Assembly (NCBI GenBank): GCA_937889545.1
Contig: CALAOT010000059.1
Location: 1-50,875 of the forward strand
DNA: 50,875 nt
Direction of reading: 5' to 3'
DNA from: an uncultured Opitutaceae bacterium
Lineage (GTDB): Bacteria > Verrucomicrobiota > Verrucomicrobiia > Opitutales > Opitutaceae
The notes under the pieces are model-generated. The model did no database searches. It saw nothing but the letters and a program-made list of their open reading frames with translations, and was not told the origin of the DNA. Both the position numbers and the translations under genes were made by a program. This document shows positions 24,309 to 33,610 of this stretch, in pieces. Numbering within the stretch: the first letter of the stretch is position 1; every line of letters starts with the position of its first letter.

Positions 24309-25712
24309 GTGAGGCACTCCTACGATTTCGTGGTCATAGGCGGCGGATCGGCGGGCTACAACGCCGCGCGCGTGGCCTCTGCGCTCGGCCGGCGCGTCGC
24401 CGTAATCGACGGAGCCCGCCGGCTCGGCGGCCTTTGCATCCTGCGCGGTTGCATGCCGTCGAAGACCCTCATCTATTCCGCGGAGGTGCTCCACCTCGCC
24501 CGCTCCGGCAGGGATTTTGGTCTGCGCATCCCCGTGGCCGCCGCCGACATGCGCGCCATGCACGCGAGGAAGAGGAGGATCATCAGCGAATTTGCGGACG
24601 ATCGCGTGAAGCAGCTCGAGTCCGGGGACTTCGACCTGATCCGCGGCCGGGCGCGCTTCGTGGACCCGCACACCGTTAAGCTGGGCGACGGAAGGCGGAT
24701 CAAGGCGGCGCATTTCCTGGTCAGTACGGGATCGAGGGTCGGCGTCCCCCCGCTCCCGGGCCTGGCCGCCACGCCCTTCTGGACGAGCGACGACGTGCTG
24801 GAGCTCGACTTCAAGCCCCGAAGCATCGTCGTCCTAGGCGGCGGCATCGTCGCCTGCGAGCTCGCCCAGTTCCTCAGCCGCATCGGCACGCGGGTATGCA
24901 TCGTCCAGCGCAGACCCCGCCTCCTGCGGGAGCATTCGAAGGAGGCCGCCGGCGTTGTGCGGCAGGCGTTTGTGGACGAGGGGATAGAGGTCATCACAGG
25001 CACGCAGGTCTCGGCAATCCGCCCCCTGGGACACGGCGTGTCCGTCACGTTCCGGCACCAGGGAAAGACCCTCCGCCGGAAGGCTGACCACCTGCTCAAC
25101 GCGCTCGGCCGCGAGCCCGACACGTCGGGGCTTTCGCTCCCCGCGGCGGGAGTCAGGACGGAGCCCAGCGGCCGGATCCTCACCAATCGGTGGCAGCAGA
25201 CGAGCGCGCCGCACATCTACGCGGCCGGCGACTGCTGCGGCCCGCACGAGATCGTCCACCTCGCCATACAGCAGGGGGAGCTGGCCGCGCGCCACAGCGC
25301 AGGGGTGAGGGGCCTGAAGCCCCTGGACGACTCGATGCTGCTGAGCGTGGTATTCACCGACCCGCAGCTCGGGAGAATCGGCTGGCGCGAGAGCGACCTC
25401 CTGGAGAGGGGGGCCGAATTCGCGGCCGCGAGCCATCCCTTCGGCGACCACGGCAAGTCGATCCTGATGGAGGCGAACTACGGCTACGTGAAGGTGCTCG
25501 CGGACCCCCGGGGGGGGAGGATCCTGGGCGCGGAGATCGTCGGCAAGGACGCCGGGGAGCTCATCCACTGCTTCTCAACCCCGCTCGCTATGCGCGCGAC
25601 GGTCCACGACATGCTCCGCGCCCCGTGGTACCACCCCACGTTATCCGAGATCGTCACCTACCCTCTCGAGGAGCTCGCGGAGAGGACGCGCCCGGCAGAC
25701 CGCGGCAGATGA
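24309..25712 (+). CDS. Dihydrolipoamide dehydrogenase/mercuric reductase-like flavoprotein disulfide oxidoreductase
   Basis: A 467-residue class I pyridine nucleotide-disulfide oxidoreductase with a GTG start. The FAD site is GGGSAGYNAARVA (11-23). The redox disulfide is Cys43-Cys48 in GLCILRGCMPSK, and a second dinucleotide motif VLGGGIVACELAQFL is near 177. The C-terminal dimerisation domain ends with HPTLSEIV, where His442 would be the catalytic base. All active-site elements are present. The location is odd: it stands between the glycosylphosphotransferase and an FkbM methyltransferase rather than with a 2-oxoacid dehydrogenase. Its disulfide substrate (lipoamide, another thiol carrier, or a metal ion) cannot be told from sequence. 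Confidence 0.85.
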   Translation: MRHSYDFVVIGGGSAGYNAARVASALGRRVAVIDGARRLGGLCILRGCMPSKTLIYSAEVLHLARSGRDFGLRIPVAAADMRAMHARKRRIISEFADDRVKQLESGDFDLIRGRARFVDPHTVKLGDGRRIKAAHFLVSTGSRVGVPPLPGLAATPFWTSDDVLELDFKPRSIVVLGGGIVACELAQFLSRIGTRVCIVQRRPRLLREHSKEAAGVVRQAFVDEGIEVITGTQVSAIRPLGHGVSVTFRHQGKTLRRKADHLLNALGREPDTSGLSLPAAGVRTEPSGRILTNRWQQTSAPHIYAAGDCCGPHEIVHLAIQQGELAARHSAGVRGLKPLDDSMLLSVVFTDPQLGRIGWRESDLLERGAEFAAASHPFGDHGKSILMEANYGYVKVLADPRGGRILGAEIVGKDAGELIHCFSTPLAMRATVHDMLRAPWYHPTLSEIVTYPLEELAERTRPADRGR

Positions 25713-26461
25713 GCCCCCGCCTCCGAAGGTTCGTCGCCGTCATAGCGGGCCTGATCCCAGTCAGGATTCGCAGCGGCGCGGCCAAGGGCGCCCGCTGGAC
25801 GCTCTTTCCATGGACGTCGTACTGGCGGGGCACCCACGAGCCGGCCATCCAATGCGCCATCGAGCGGCTTGGAGGCGGCGACATTCGCGGGTGGAGCTGC
25901 TGGGACATCGGCGCGCATTTCGGATTCTACAGCGTCGCGCTCGCCATCCGCGTGGGCCTGGGCGGCCAGGTGGCGGCGTTCGAGCCCAATCCCATGAGTT
26001 TCGCGAGGCTTGAGCGCCACCGGCGGATGAACCGTCTCACCTGGCTCAGGACGTACCAGGCTGCGGCGTCGGATCGTTCCGGAGGGGCGGAACTCCTGAC
26101 GTATGGCGAACTCGATTCCACGAGCACGCACCTGCGCTACGGCGGCGAGGCCCTGGGCGAGGGGTCGGTTCCGGTCGGCATCCGCGCGCTGCGCCTTGAC
26201 GAACTGGTGGAGTCCGGCGAATTGAGGGCCCCGCAGTTCGCCAAGGTCGACGTCGAGGGCCACGGCCACCGAGCCATCGAGGGCATGAGGGGAAGCGTCG
26301 CGGCATCCCGCCCGACCCTCATCGTCGGATTCCACAGCAAGGATGAGGTGGAGGGCGTGCTCGGCGTCCTGGGCCCGCTAGGCTACCGCTGGGCGCCGGT
26401 CGTTCCGCCGCCCTCCGGCTCCGATTCCATGGTCGGCGGCGACTATCTTTTCTCGCCCTGA
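25709..26461 (+). CDS. FkbM family methyltransferase
   Basis: A 250-residue SAM-dependent methyltransferase of the FkbM family. Motif I is WDIGAHFGFYSVALA (residues 69-83), followed by AAFEPNPMSFARLERH and the diagnostic KVDVEGHG near residue 181. Members O-methylate sugars or other small molecules and are frequent at the ends of polysaccharide clusters. The ATG overlaps the oxidoreductase stop by four bases, so both are probably co-translated. Its 3' end overlaps the convergent hisA by 19 bases. A hydrophobic N-terminal stretch (VAVIAGLIPV) is too short to call a membrane anchor. Confidence 0.87.
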   Translation: MSPRLRRFVAVIAGLIPVRIRSGAAKGARWTLFPWTSYWRGTHEPAIQCAIERLGGGDIRGWSCWDIGAHFGFYSVALAIRVGLGGQVAAFEPNPMSFARLERHRRMNRLTWLRTYQAAASDRSGGAELLTYGELDSTSTHLRYGGEALGEGSVPVGIRALRLDELVESGELRAPQFAKVDVEGHGHRAIEGMRGSVAASRPTLIVGFHSKDEVEGVLGVLGPLGYRWAPVVPPPSGSDSMVGGDYLFSP

Positions 26462-27186
26462 GCGCTCGCGATGCCTAGCAGGTCCCCGAGCACGACCCGG
26501 CCCTCGTAAAGCGCCTTGCCGACGATGACGCCCTCCAGGTTGGAGCGGGTCCGGCCCATCTCCACAAGGCGGACCACGTCCTCGCGCCGGCCGACCCCCC
26601 CGCTGACGATCACCCGGGCGCGGACGGCGTCGAGCATCGCCTCCTGCGCCGCGAAGTTCGGGCCGGCCAGCATCCCGTCCGTCGCGACGTCGGTGTGGAT
26701 CAGGGTCGCGACCCCGAGCGCGTCCATCCGGCGCGCCAGCCCGAGGGCCGAGGTCGCGGTCTTGTTGACCCAGCCCTTGACGGCGACGCTGCCGTCCAGG
26801 GCGTCGATCCCCACGGCGATCCCGTCCCCGAACGCGGCGACCAGGTCGGCGATGAAAGCCTCGCTTTCAGCGGCCCGCGTGCCGATGACGACGCGCGCGG
26901 CGCCCATCGCGAGCGCCCTCTCGACGGATGCGCGGTTCCGGAGCCCGCCGCCGAACTGCACCTTGACGCCCAGCTCGGCGATCGCCCCCACGGCGGCGAG
27001 GTTGCGCGGCACGCCGGCGAACGCCCCGTCGAGGTCGACGACATGCACCCACTCTGCACCGGCGGCCCTGAAACCGGCGGCCACCGCGGTGGGATCCTGC
27101 GCGTAGACGGTTTCCGCGTCGGCGCGGCCCTGCGTCAGGCGGACGCAGCGGCCGCCCCGTATGTCGATTGCGGGATAGATCGTCAT
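26443..27186 (-). CDS. hisA: Phosphoribosylformimino-5-aminoimidazole carboxamide ribotide isomerase HisA
   Basis: A 247-residue TIM-barrel protein starting MTIYPAIDIRGGRCVRL, the canonical HisA opening, with catalytic Asp8. The second catalytic aspartate is in VGIDALDG (Asp128). TDVATDGMLAGPN (165-177) and VSGGVGRREDV are phosphate-binding signatures. The reaction is the Amadori-type isomerisation of ProFAR to PRFAR in histidine biosynthesis. The start is set by homology; an in-frame upstream extension is not family-like. It stands alone here, not with other his genes, and its end overlaps the convergent glycan methyltransferase. Confidence 0.94.
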   Translation of the reverse strand: MTIYPAIDIRGGRCVRLTQGRADAETVYAQDPTAVAAGFRAAGAEWVHVVDLDGAFAGVPRNLAAVGAIAELGVKVQFGGGLRNRASVERALAMGAARVVIGTRAAESEAFIADLVAAFGDGIAVGIDALDGSVAVKGWVNKTATSALGLARRMDALGVATLIHTDVATDGMLAGPNFAAQEAMLDAVRARVIVSGGVGRREDVVRLVEMGRTRSNLEGVIVGKALYEGRVVLGDLLGIASAQGEKR

Positions 27187-27269
27187 CGAGTGCGGAAGCT
27201 CCCACGTCCCGGCCGCGCCGCCAAGGTCTTTTTCCCCGTTGCCCTCCCCCTCGATCGACCCGAGAATGC

Positions 27270-27279
27270 GGGTTAACCC
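27270..27279. repeat. Palindrome GGGTTAACCC upstream of the M42 peptidase gene
   Basis: A perfect ten-base palindrome whose symmetry extends to 16 bases with one mismatched pair (27267-27282). It is in the hisA/M42 divergent gap, ten bases before the M42 ATG and about 85 bases before the hisA start. It could be an operator for either gene. No second copy was found nearby. Confidence 0.35.
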
Positions 27280-27289
27280 ACATCCCAAG

Positions 27290-28357
27290 ATGGCGCAATA
27301 CACACCCCCCGTGTTTCTAACCGAGCTGCTACACGCCCGCTCGCCCTCCGGCTACGAGGGCGAGGCCCAGGCCGTGTTCGACCGCCACGTCAAGCCGGCG
27401 GCGGACGCCTACACGGGCGACTCGCTCGGCAACCGGATCGCCACGCTCAACCCGTCGGGAGACCCGACGCTCATGCTCGCCGGGCACATGGACGAGCTCG
27501 GCCTCATCATCACCTACGTCAACAAGGAGGGGTTCGTCTACTTCGACACGATCGGCGGGCACGACCGGACGGTGATCTCGGGCCGGCGGGTCGTGATCCA
27601 GACCGCGAACGGGCCGGTGAAGGGCGTGACCGGCAAGCGCGCCATCCACCTGATGGATGAGGCCGACCGGAAGAAGGTGCCCGAAATCCACGAGATCTGG
27701 ATCGACATCGGCGCGCGCTCGAAGAAGGAGGCGCTGGAGCGGGTGTCGATCGGGGACGCGGCCACCTACGACCACGAGTTCGAGCTCATCCACGGAAGCA
27801 TAGGCAGCGCCCGTGCGTTCGACAACAAGGTCGGCGCCTACGTCGTCGGAGAGACGCTGATCCGGCTGTCCAAGGACGCGAAACGGCCCGCCGCGAAGGT
27901 CGTGTCCGTCGCGACCTCCCAGGAGGAGATCGGGGTCCGCGGGGCCACGATCTCCAGCTACTCCGTGGATCCCCAGGTGGCGCTGGCAGTGGACGTCGGC
28001 CATGCGACCGACCATCCCGACTGCGACAACCGCAAGTACGGCGAGACCAAGCTCGGCGCGGGCCCGATCCTCTGCCGGGGCCCGAACATCAACCCCAAGG
28101 TCTACGAGGGCCTCGTGAAGGCCGCCAAGAAGCTCAAGATCCCGTTCCAGGTCGAGAGCGACCCGCGCCCAACGGGCACGGACGCGAGGGCGATCCAGAT
28201 GGGGCGCGGAGGAGTCGCGACGGGGCTGGTGAGCATACCCCTGCGCTACATGCACACGCCGAGCGAGGTCGTGGACCTCGAGGACGTGGAACGCTGCGTA
28301 AAGCTCTTTGTCGAGTTCGCCAGAGGCGTCACGAAGGGCGACTACCGCGCCTGGTGA
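27290..28357 (+). CDS. M42 family metallopeptidase (glutamyl aminopeptidase/endoglucanase-like)
   Basis: A 355-residue co-catalytic zinc aminopeptidase. Metal ligands are visible at His66 in AGHMDELGL (Asp68 follows), Asp in SARAFDNKVGAY, Glu in TSQEEIGVRGA, and Asp in VDVGHATDHPD. This order and length are typical of the M42 family, which forms large tetrahedral assemblies that trim peptides in the cytosol. Members are often misannotated as endoglucanases. Start ATG 27290 fits the family (upstream frame extension is Pro-rich and unlike it). It is a single gene divergent from hisA and convergent with clpX. Confidence 0.9.
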   Translation: MAQYTPPVFLTELLHARSPSGYEGEAQAVFDRHVKPAADAYTGDSLGNRIATLNPSGDPTLMLAGHMDELGLIITYVNKEGFVYFDTIGGHDRTVISGRRVVIQTANGPVKGVTGKRAIHLMDEADRKKVPEIHEIWIDIGARSKKEALERVSIGDAATYDHEFELIHGSIGSARAFDNKVGAYVVGETLIRLSKDAKRPAAKVVSVATSQEEIGVRGATISSYSVDPQVALAVDVGHATDHPDCDNRKYGETKLGAGPILCRGPNINPKVYEGLVKAAKKLKIPFQVESDPRPTGTDARAIQMGRGGVATGLVSIPLRYMHTPSEVVDLEDVERCVKLFVEFARGVTKGDYRAW

Positions 28358-28363
28358 TCCCGG

Positions 28364-28385
28364 GGCGGGCCGCCGGGCCTCCCGC

Positions 28386-28386
<1 letters not shown>
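28364..28386. terminator. GC-rich hairpin between convergent M42 peptidase and clpX genes
   Basis: GGCGGG (28364-28369) pairs with CCCGCC (28381-28386) across an 11-base loop, in the 28-base gap between convergent genes. No T-run follows on either strand, so it would be a weak or factor-assisted bidirectional terminator at best. Confidence 0.35.
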
Positions 28387-29675
<1,289 letters not shown>

Positions 29676-29711
29676 GGCCGGAAAGTCTGGATCTGATTGC
29701 CCGGGTGTCGA

Positions 29712-29727
29712 GGGCGGAAAACCGCCC
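29712..29727. other. Small hairpin in the clpP-clpX gap
   Basis: GGGCGG, loop AAAA, CCGCCC: a perfect six-pair stem with a tetraloop between the clpP stop and the clpX start. Lacking a U-run it is more likely an RNA processing or stability element, or a partial terminator lowering clpX relative to clpP. Confidence 0.4.
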
Positions 29728-29739
29728 TGTGCGGGTCCC

Positions 29740-30360
29740 TCAGGCGGCGGTCTTCACCACCAGAGTCTGCGCCTCCCGCGTCGAAACCACGACATGGTCG
29801 ACGATCCCGTACTCCTTGGCCTCCTGGGCGCTCATGTAATAGTCCCGGTCCGAATCCTTGTCGACCTGCTCCTGGGCCTTTCCGGTGTGGCGGGCGATCA
29901 CCTCGCTCAGCGTCCTGCGCCAGCGCAGGATCTCCTTCGCCGCGATCGCTATGTCGGAGGCCTGGCCGCCCGCCCCGCCCGAGGGCTGATGGATCATCAC
30001 CCGGCTGTTGGGGAGCGCGAAACGCTTCCCCTTGGTCCCCGCGGCGAGCAGGACCGTGCTCATGCTGGCTGCCATGCCAATGCAGAACGTCTGCACGTCG
30101 CACTGCAGGAAATTCATCGTGTCGTAGATCGCCATGCCGCCGGTCACCACGCCGCCAGGGGAATTGATGTAGAGGTGGATATCCTTCTTCGCGTCCTCCA
30201 TCTGCAGGTACAGGAGCTGCGCGATGACGAGGTTCGCGACCATGTCGTCGATGGGCGTTCCGATGAAGATGATCCGGTCCTTGAGGAGCCGCGAATAGAT
30301 GTCCATCGACCGCTCCCCGCGGCCGGTGTTCTCAAGGACAATGGGTACGTAGTAGCTCAC
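29740..30360 (-). CDS. clpP: ATP-dependent Clp protease proteolytic subunit ClpP
   Basis: A 206-residue serine peptidase with the full catalytic triad: Ser99 in GMAASMST, His124 in MIHQPSGG and Asp173 in [16 protein letters not shown] (65-72) forms the oxyanion-side loop. The residue after the nucleophile-side glycine is Met rather than the common Gln. N-terminal [20 protein letters not shown] is standard, including the processing region. ClpP forms a 14-mer chamber that degrades substrates unfolded by ClpX. Its start ATG overlaps the tig stop by four bases, so trigger factor, clpP and clpX form one transcription unit in the widely conserved tig-clpP-clpX order. Confidence 0.97.
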   Translation of the reverse strand: MSYYVPIVLENTGRGERSMDIYSRLLKDRIIFIGTPIDDMVANLVIAQLLYLQMEDAKKDIHLYINSPGGVVTGGMAIYDTMNFLQCDVQTFCIGMAASMSTVLLAAGTKGKRFALPNSRVMIHQPSGGAGGQASDIAIAAKEILRWRRTLSEVIARHTGKAQEQVDKDSDRDYYMSAQEAKEYGIVDHVVVSTREAQTLVVKTAA

Positions 30361-31673
30361 GATTGGGACTCCGTCACCCTAGCCTTGGACACCAGGAAAT
30401 CAACCGACTTGTCGAAAATTATGGACTCCTGCACCGAGCGCAGGGCGTTTCGGTCCTTTGCGAGGTCCTTTGCGATCTTGTCGGGCCTCTGCTTGGAGCG
30501 GGCGGCTTCCCGGCGGATGTAGAGGTCGAGGTCGTCGTCCGACACCACGAACTTCTCCGCCTCGGCGACCTTGGCGAGGATCAGCTGGATCTTGACCCGG
30601 TTGGCGGCGGCCTTCCGGGCGCCCTCGAAGAGCTCCTTCTTGTCCTTCTCAAACTGCTCGGGGGCGATCCCGCGGCGCATGTTCTCCTCTATGAACTGCC
30701 GCAGGACGCTCTGGGTCTCCGCCTCGACGAGGCTGTGCGGCGGCTCGAACATGACCCTGTCCGCCAGCGCCTGGGTCACCTGGCTGCGCTGGGCGGCGTG
30801 GTTTCTGCGCTCCTTGTGGACCTTCAGGTCCGCGCGGACCTGCCTCTTCAGCCCTTCGAGGTCGTCCACGTGGTGCGCCTTGAAGAAATCGGCGTTCAGC
30901 TCCGGCAGGATTCGCTCGCGCACCTCCTGGATGTCGAGCGCGTAGTCGGCGGTCTTGCCCGCGAGCGCTGGCACCGGCTTGAAATCTGCGGGGAATGTGA
31001 TCGCGACGCTCTTCTTGCCGCCTTTTTCGACGCCCGCCAGGTGCCTGCCGAGCCCGGGTATGATCCCCTCGTTCGTGCCCTCGACCTCCTCCCATGTCTG
31101 CGGGACCTTGGCGTAGAGCTGCTTGTCGCCGGCGATCTCCGCGATCGGCCTCCCGCCCAGCGACCCCTCGTAGGCCAGCTTGATGTAGTCGCCCTTCCTG
31201 GCGGGGCGCTCCGCCGGCTTGAAGTCGGCCCCCTCGGAGCGGAGCGCCTGGATGACGCCGTCGATCTCGTCGAAGGTCGGCTCGACGGATGGCACCTGCG
31301 TCGGCAGTCCCACGTAGTCGGGCAGGGTGAAATCCGGCCTCACATCCACGGTCACCGTGATCGCCGCGGGGGCCCCGCGCTCGATCGTTCCCTCCTCCAC
31401 GCTCACGACGCTGAGGACGGCCAGCTTCTCCTTCTCCAGGGCGTCGCGGTAGGCCTTCGTCACCAGCTTCTGCTTGAATTCGTCGGCTATCTCCTTGGCG
31501 AACCGCTTGACGACCAAGGGGGCGGGAGCCTTCCCCGGCCGGAAGCCGGGCAGCCGGGCCAGGCGGACGTACTCCCCCAGCACGGCCTGGTGCTCGGCGT
31601 CGACCTCGTCCTTGTCCAGGGTGATGACGAGGCTCTTGCGGGTGTCGGAGACAGTGTTCAGTTGGACGTTCAC
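30357..31673 (-). CDS. tig: Trigger factor (ribosome-associated chaperone)
   Basis: A 438-residue protein with the three trigger-factor parts. The N-terminal ribosome-binding domain contains GFRPGKAP at 43-50, the loop that contacts ribosomal protein uL23. The FKBP-type peptidyl-prolyl isomerase domain lies near 150-250 ([11 protein letters not shown] onward). A helical C-terminal domain with [17 protein letters not shown] forms the chaperone cavity. It meets nascent chains at the tunnel exit. The start is 133 bases from the divergent tsaB-like gene; I could not find a convincing promoter pair there. Confidence 0.96.
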   Translation of the reverse strand: MNVQLNTVSDTRKSLVITLDKDEVDAEHQAVLGEYVRLARLPGFRPGKAPAPLVVKRFAKEIADEFKQKLVTKAYRDALEKEKLAVLSVVSVEEGTIERGAPAAITVTVDVRPDFTLPDYVGLPTQVPSVEPTFDEIDGVIQALRSEGADFKPAERPARKGDYIKLAYEGSLGGRPIAEIAGDKQLYAKVPQTWEEVEGTNEGIIPGLGRHLAGVEKGGKKSVAITFPADFKPVPALAGKTADYALDIQEVRERILPELNADFFKAHHVDDLEGLKRQVRADLKVHKERRNHAAQRSQVTQALADRVMFEPPHSLVEAETQSVLRQFIEENMRRGIAPEQFEKDKKELFEGARKAAANRVKIQLILAKVAEAEKFVVSDDDLDLYIRREAARSKQRPDKIAKDLAKDRNALRSVQESIIFDKSVDFLVSKARVTESQS

Positions 31674-31806
31674 GGCGCGGATGCGGTTGCGGCTCTGCGG
31701 ATAAGGTAAGGGTCCAGCGTGGGTTTCGGGACGGCAGGGTCAATGCCGGATTGGGCGTTAACCGGCTTGCGGGCGCGCCTCCCGCCGCGTTTGGTGAATC
31801 CGAGCC

Positions 31807-32439
31807 ATGCCAAGCCTGAGCCAGATTCTCCGGGAGAGGTCGCCCCTGCTCCTGATCGACGCCGCATCGGCGACGGTCCAGGTCGGCCTGCTCGACGTCA
31901 GCGCTCCGGCCCGCTGGTCCTCCCGGACGGAGGAGGCCGGGGTCGGTGTGTTCGAATGCCTCGACGATTTGGGCGTCGAGATCGGTTTGGTGCGCTCGTT
32001 CGCCTTTTGCGAGGCGCCGGGCTCGATCCTCGGCATCCGCACCTCGGCCATGGCGATCCGCACGTGGAATATCCTGGGGCCGAGGCCGACGTTCGCCTAT
32101 GTCGCCCTGGCCGTCGTCGCCCATGCCGTGGGGCGGCCGCAGGTGGGCATGATCGCCGACGCCCGCCGCGGCCTGTGGCACCGTTTCGCCCTGGGCGGCG
32201 GCTTCGAGCGCGTCCCCGCGGCCGGGCTCTCGGGCGAACTCATGACGCCCGAGGGCTTCCGGCATTGGGACCCCCTTCCGCCGCACACCGCCCTCACCTC
32301 CTACGGCGTGGCCTCCCTCCTCGCCCTCCCGCGGGTCGCGGATGCGGACCTCTTCCGCGAGACCGCGGCCCCGGACGCCTACCTGCACCAGGAACCCTCC
32401 TACGCGATATGGACCCCGCAGATCCACAGGGCCCCGTGA
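31807..32439 (+). CDS. tsaB: TsaB-like tRNA threonylcarbamoyladenosine biosynthesis protein, divergent
   Basis: A 210-residue protein of the TsaB/YeaZ fold. LLLIDAASATVQVGLL (14-29) occupies the place of the usual IDTS opening, and APGSILGIRTSAMAIRTW the place of the PGSFTGLR motif; IADARRGLWH corresponds to the family DARR region. TsaB has no catalytic activity of its own; it scaffolds TsaD and TsaE in making t6A37 on ANN-decoding tRNAs. Several normally conserved positions differ and the protein is a little shorter than most, so it is a diverged member. Its stop overlaps the GTG start of alr, and tsaB near cell-wall genes is common. Confidence 0.8.
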   Translation: MPSLSQILRERSPLLLIDAASATVQVGLLDVSAPARWSSRTEEAGVGVFECLDDLGVEIGLVRSFAFCEAPGSILGIRTSAMAIRTWNILGPRPTFAYVALAVVAHAVGRPQVGMIADARRGLWHRFALGGGFERVPAAGLSGELMTPEGFRHWDPLPPHTALTSYGVASLLALPRVADADLFRETAAPDAYLHQEPSYAIWTPQIHRAP

Positions 32440-33593
32440 TCCCGCGCAACGCATCCCTGCCCCTGCGCTGCTGGGCTGAGATCGACCTGGCGGCGCTCGA
32501 GCGCAACCTGCGCCTCATCCGGGCGTCGCTCCCGCCGCACATCCGCTATGTGGCGGTCGTCAAGGCCGACGCCTACGGGCACGGCCTCCAGCAGATCGCC
32601 GCGAGGCTGATGCACGCGGGGGCCGACCTCTTCGCCGTGGCCAACATCACCGAGGCCGCCCAGCTGCGCGAGCTGGGCCCCGGCTGGCCGATCCTCCTGC
32701 TCAGTCCGCTTCTTCCCGATGAGGACCGGTTTGTCGCCGAGTACGACCTCGCCGCCACGTTGTCGACCGAGGACGAGGTTTCCCGGCTCGACGCGGCGGC
32801 CCGGGCCGCCGGGCGCCCGATTTCCGTCCACCTGAAGATCGACACCGGCATGGGAAGGCTGGGCGTTTGGCACGAGGAGGCCCCGGCGATCACCCGGCGC
32901 ATCGCAGCCTCGGCCCACCTGAGGCTCGCCGGCGTCTTCACGCATTTCGCCAACCCGGACGAGGACCCCGCGTTCACCGAGGAGCAGCGCCGCCGGTTCC
33001 TAGCGGCGCTGGACGCCTGCGGCCTGGCCGGCCTCCCGCCGGAGCGGCTGTTCGTGCACGCGGACAACAGCGCGGGGCTCGAGACCATGCACGGCAGGAG
33101 CCCGTTCAACGCCGTCCGGATCGGGCTCCTCCAGTTCGGCATCCTTCCGCATCCCGGCTCATTCCTGTCCCAGGTCAGGACGGAGCCCATATTCAGCTTC
33201 CGGACGCGGGTCGGCATCGTGAAGCGCCTTCCGGCGGGGATGACCGTCAGCTACGGGCGGACCCGCACGCTCGGGCGCGACTCACGGGTGGCCGTCCTTT
33301 GCGCCGGCTACGGCGACGGGATCCCGCGCTCGGTCAGCAACCGGGCGAGCGTGCTGATCCGCGGGGTCCGCTGCCCGGTGCTCGGCCGGGTGACGATGGA
33401 CCAGACGGTCGTGGACACGACGGACGTCCCGGGCGTGGCCTGCGGCGACGAGGCCGTTCTCATCGGGAAACAGGGGGGCGACGAGATCTCGGTCGGGGAG
33501 TTCAGCCGCTGGGCGGAAACGATACCCTGGGAGACGCTCTGCCTCGTGACGAAGCGCGTGCCCCGCGTCTACAAGACGGTCCTCGGGACCTGA
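32436..33593 (+). CDS. alr: Alanine racemase
   Basis: A 385-residue fold-type III PLP enzyme. Lys43 in VVKADAYGHG binds the cofactor. Tyr272 in VSYGRT is the second catalytic base, with Tyr291 in AGYGDGIPR completing the usual tyrosine pair 19 residues apart. Phosphate-binding positions in HADNSAGLE and RIGLLQFG are also visible. It makes D-alanine for peptidoglycan. The GTG at 32436 overlaps the tsaB stop (GTGA) and begins just before family homology (RCWAEIDLAALERN); no other start fits better. It ends 17 bases from the convergent ugd. Confidence 0.95.
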   Translation: MIPRNASLPLRCWAEIDLAALERNLRLIRASLPPHIRYVAVVKADAYGHGLQQIAARLMHAGADLFAVANITEAAQLRELGPGWPILLLSPLLPDEDRFVAEYDLAATLSTEDEVSRLDAAARAAGRPISVHLKIDTGMGRLGVWHEEAPAITRRIAASAHLRLAGVFTHFANPDEDPAFTEEQRRRFLAALDACGLAGLPPERLFVHADNSAGLETMHGRSPFNAVRIGLLQFGILPHPGSFLSQVRTEPIFSFRTRVGIVKRLPAGMTVSYGRTRTLGRDSRVAVLCAGYGDGIPRSVSNRASVLIRGVRCPVLGRVTMDQTVVDTTDVPGVACGDEAVLIGKQGGDEISVGEFSRWAETIPWETLCLVTKRVPRVYKTVLGT

Positions 33594-33610
33594 GCGCAGG
33601 CCGGCCGCGG

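Noticed and set aside
30649..32454. Minus-strand open frame of 601 codons spanning tig and tsaB
   Set aside because: It overlaps trigger factor in another frame and tsaB on the opposite strand, both clearly real; composition is that of shadow translation.
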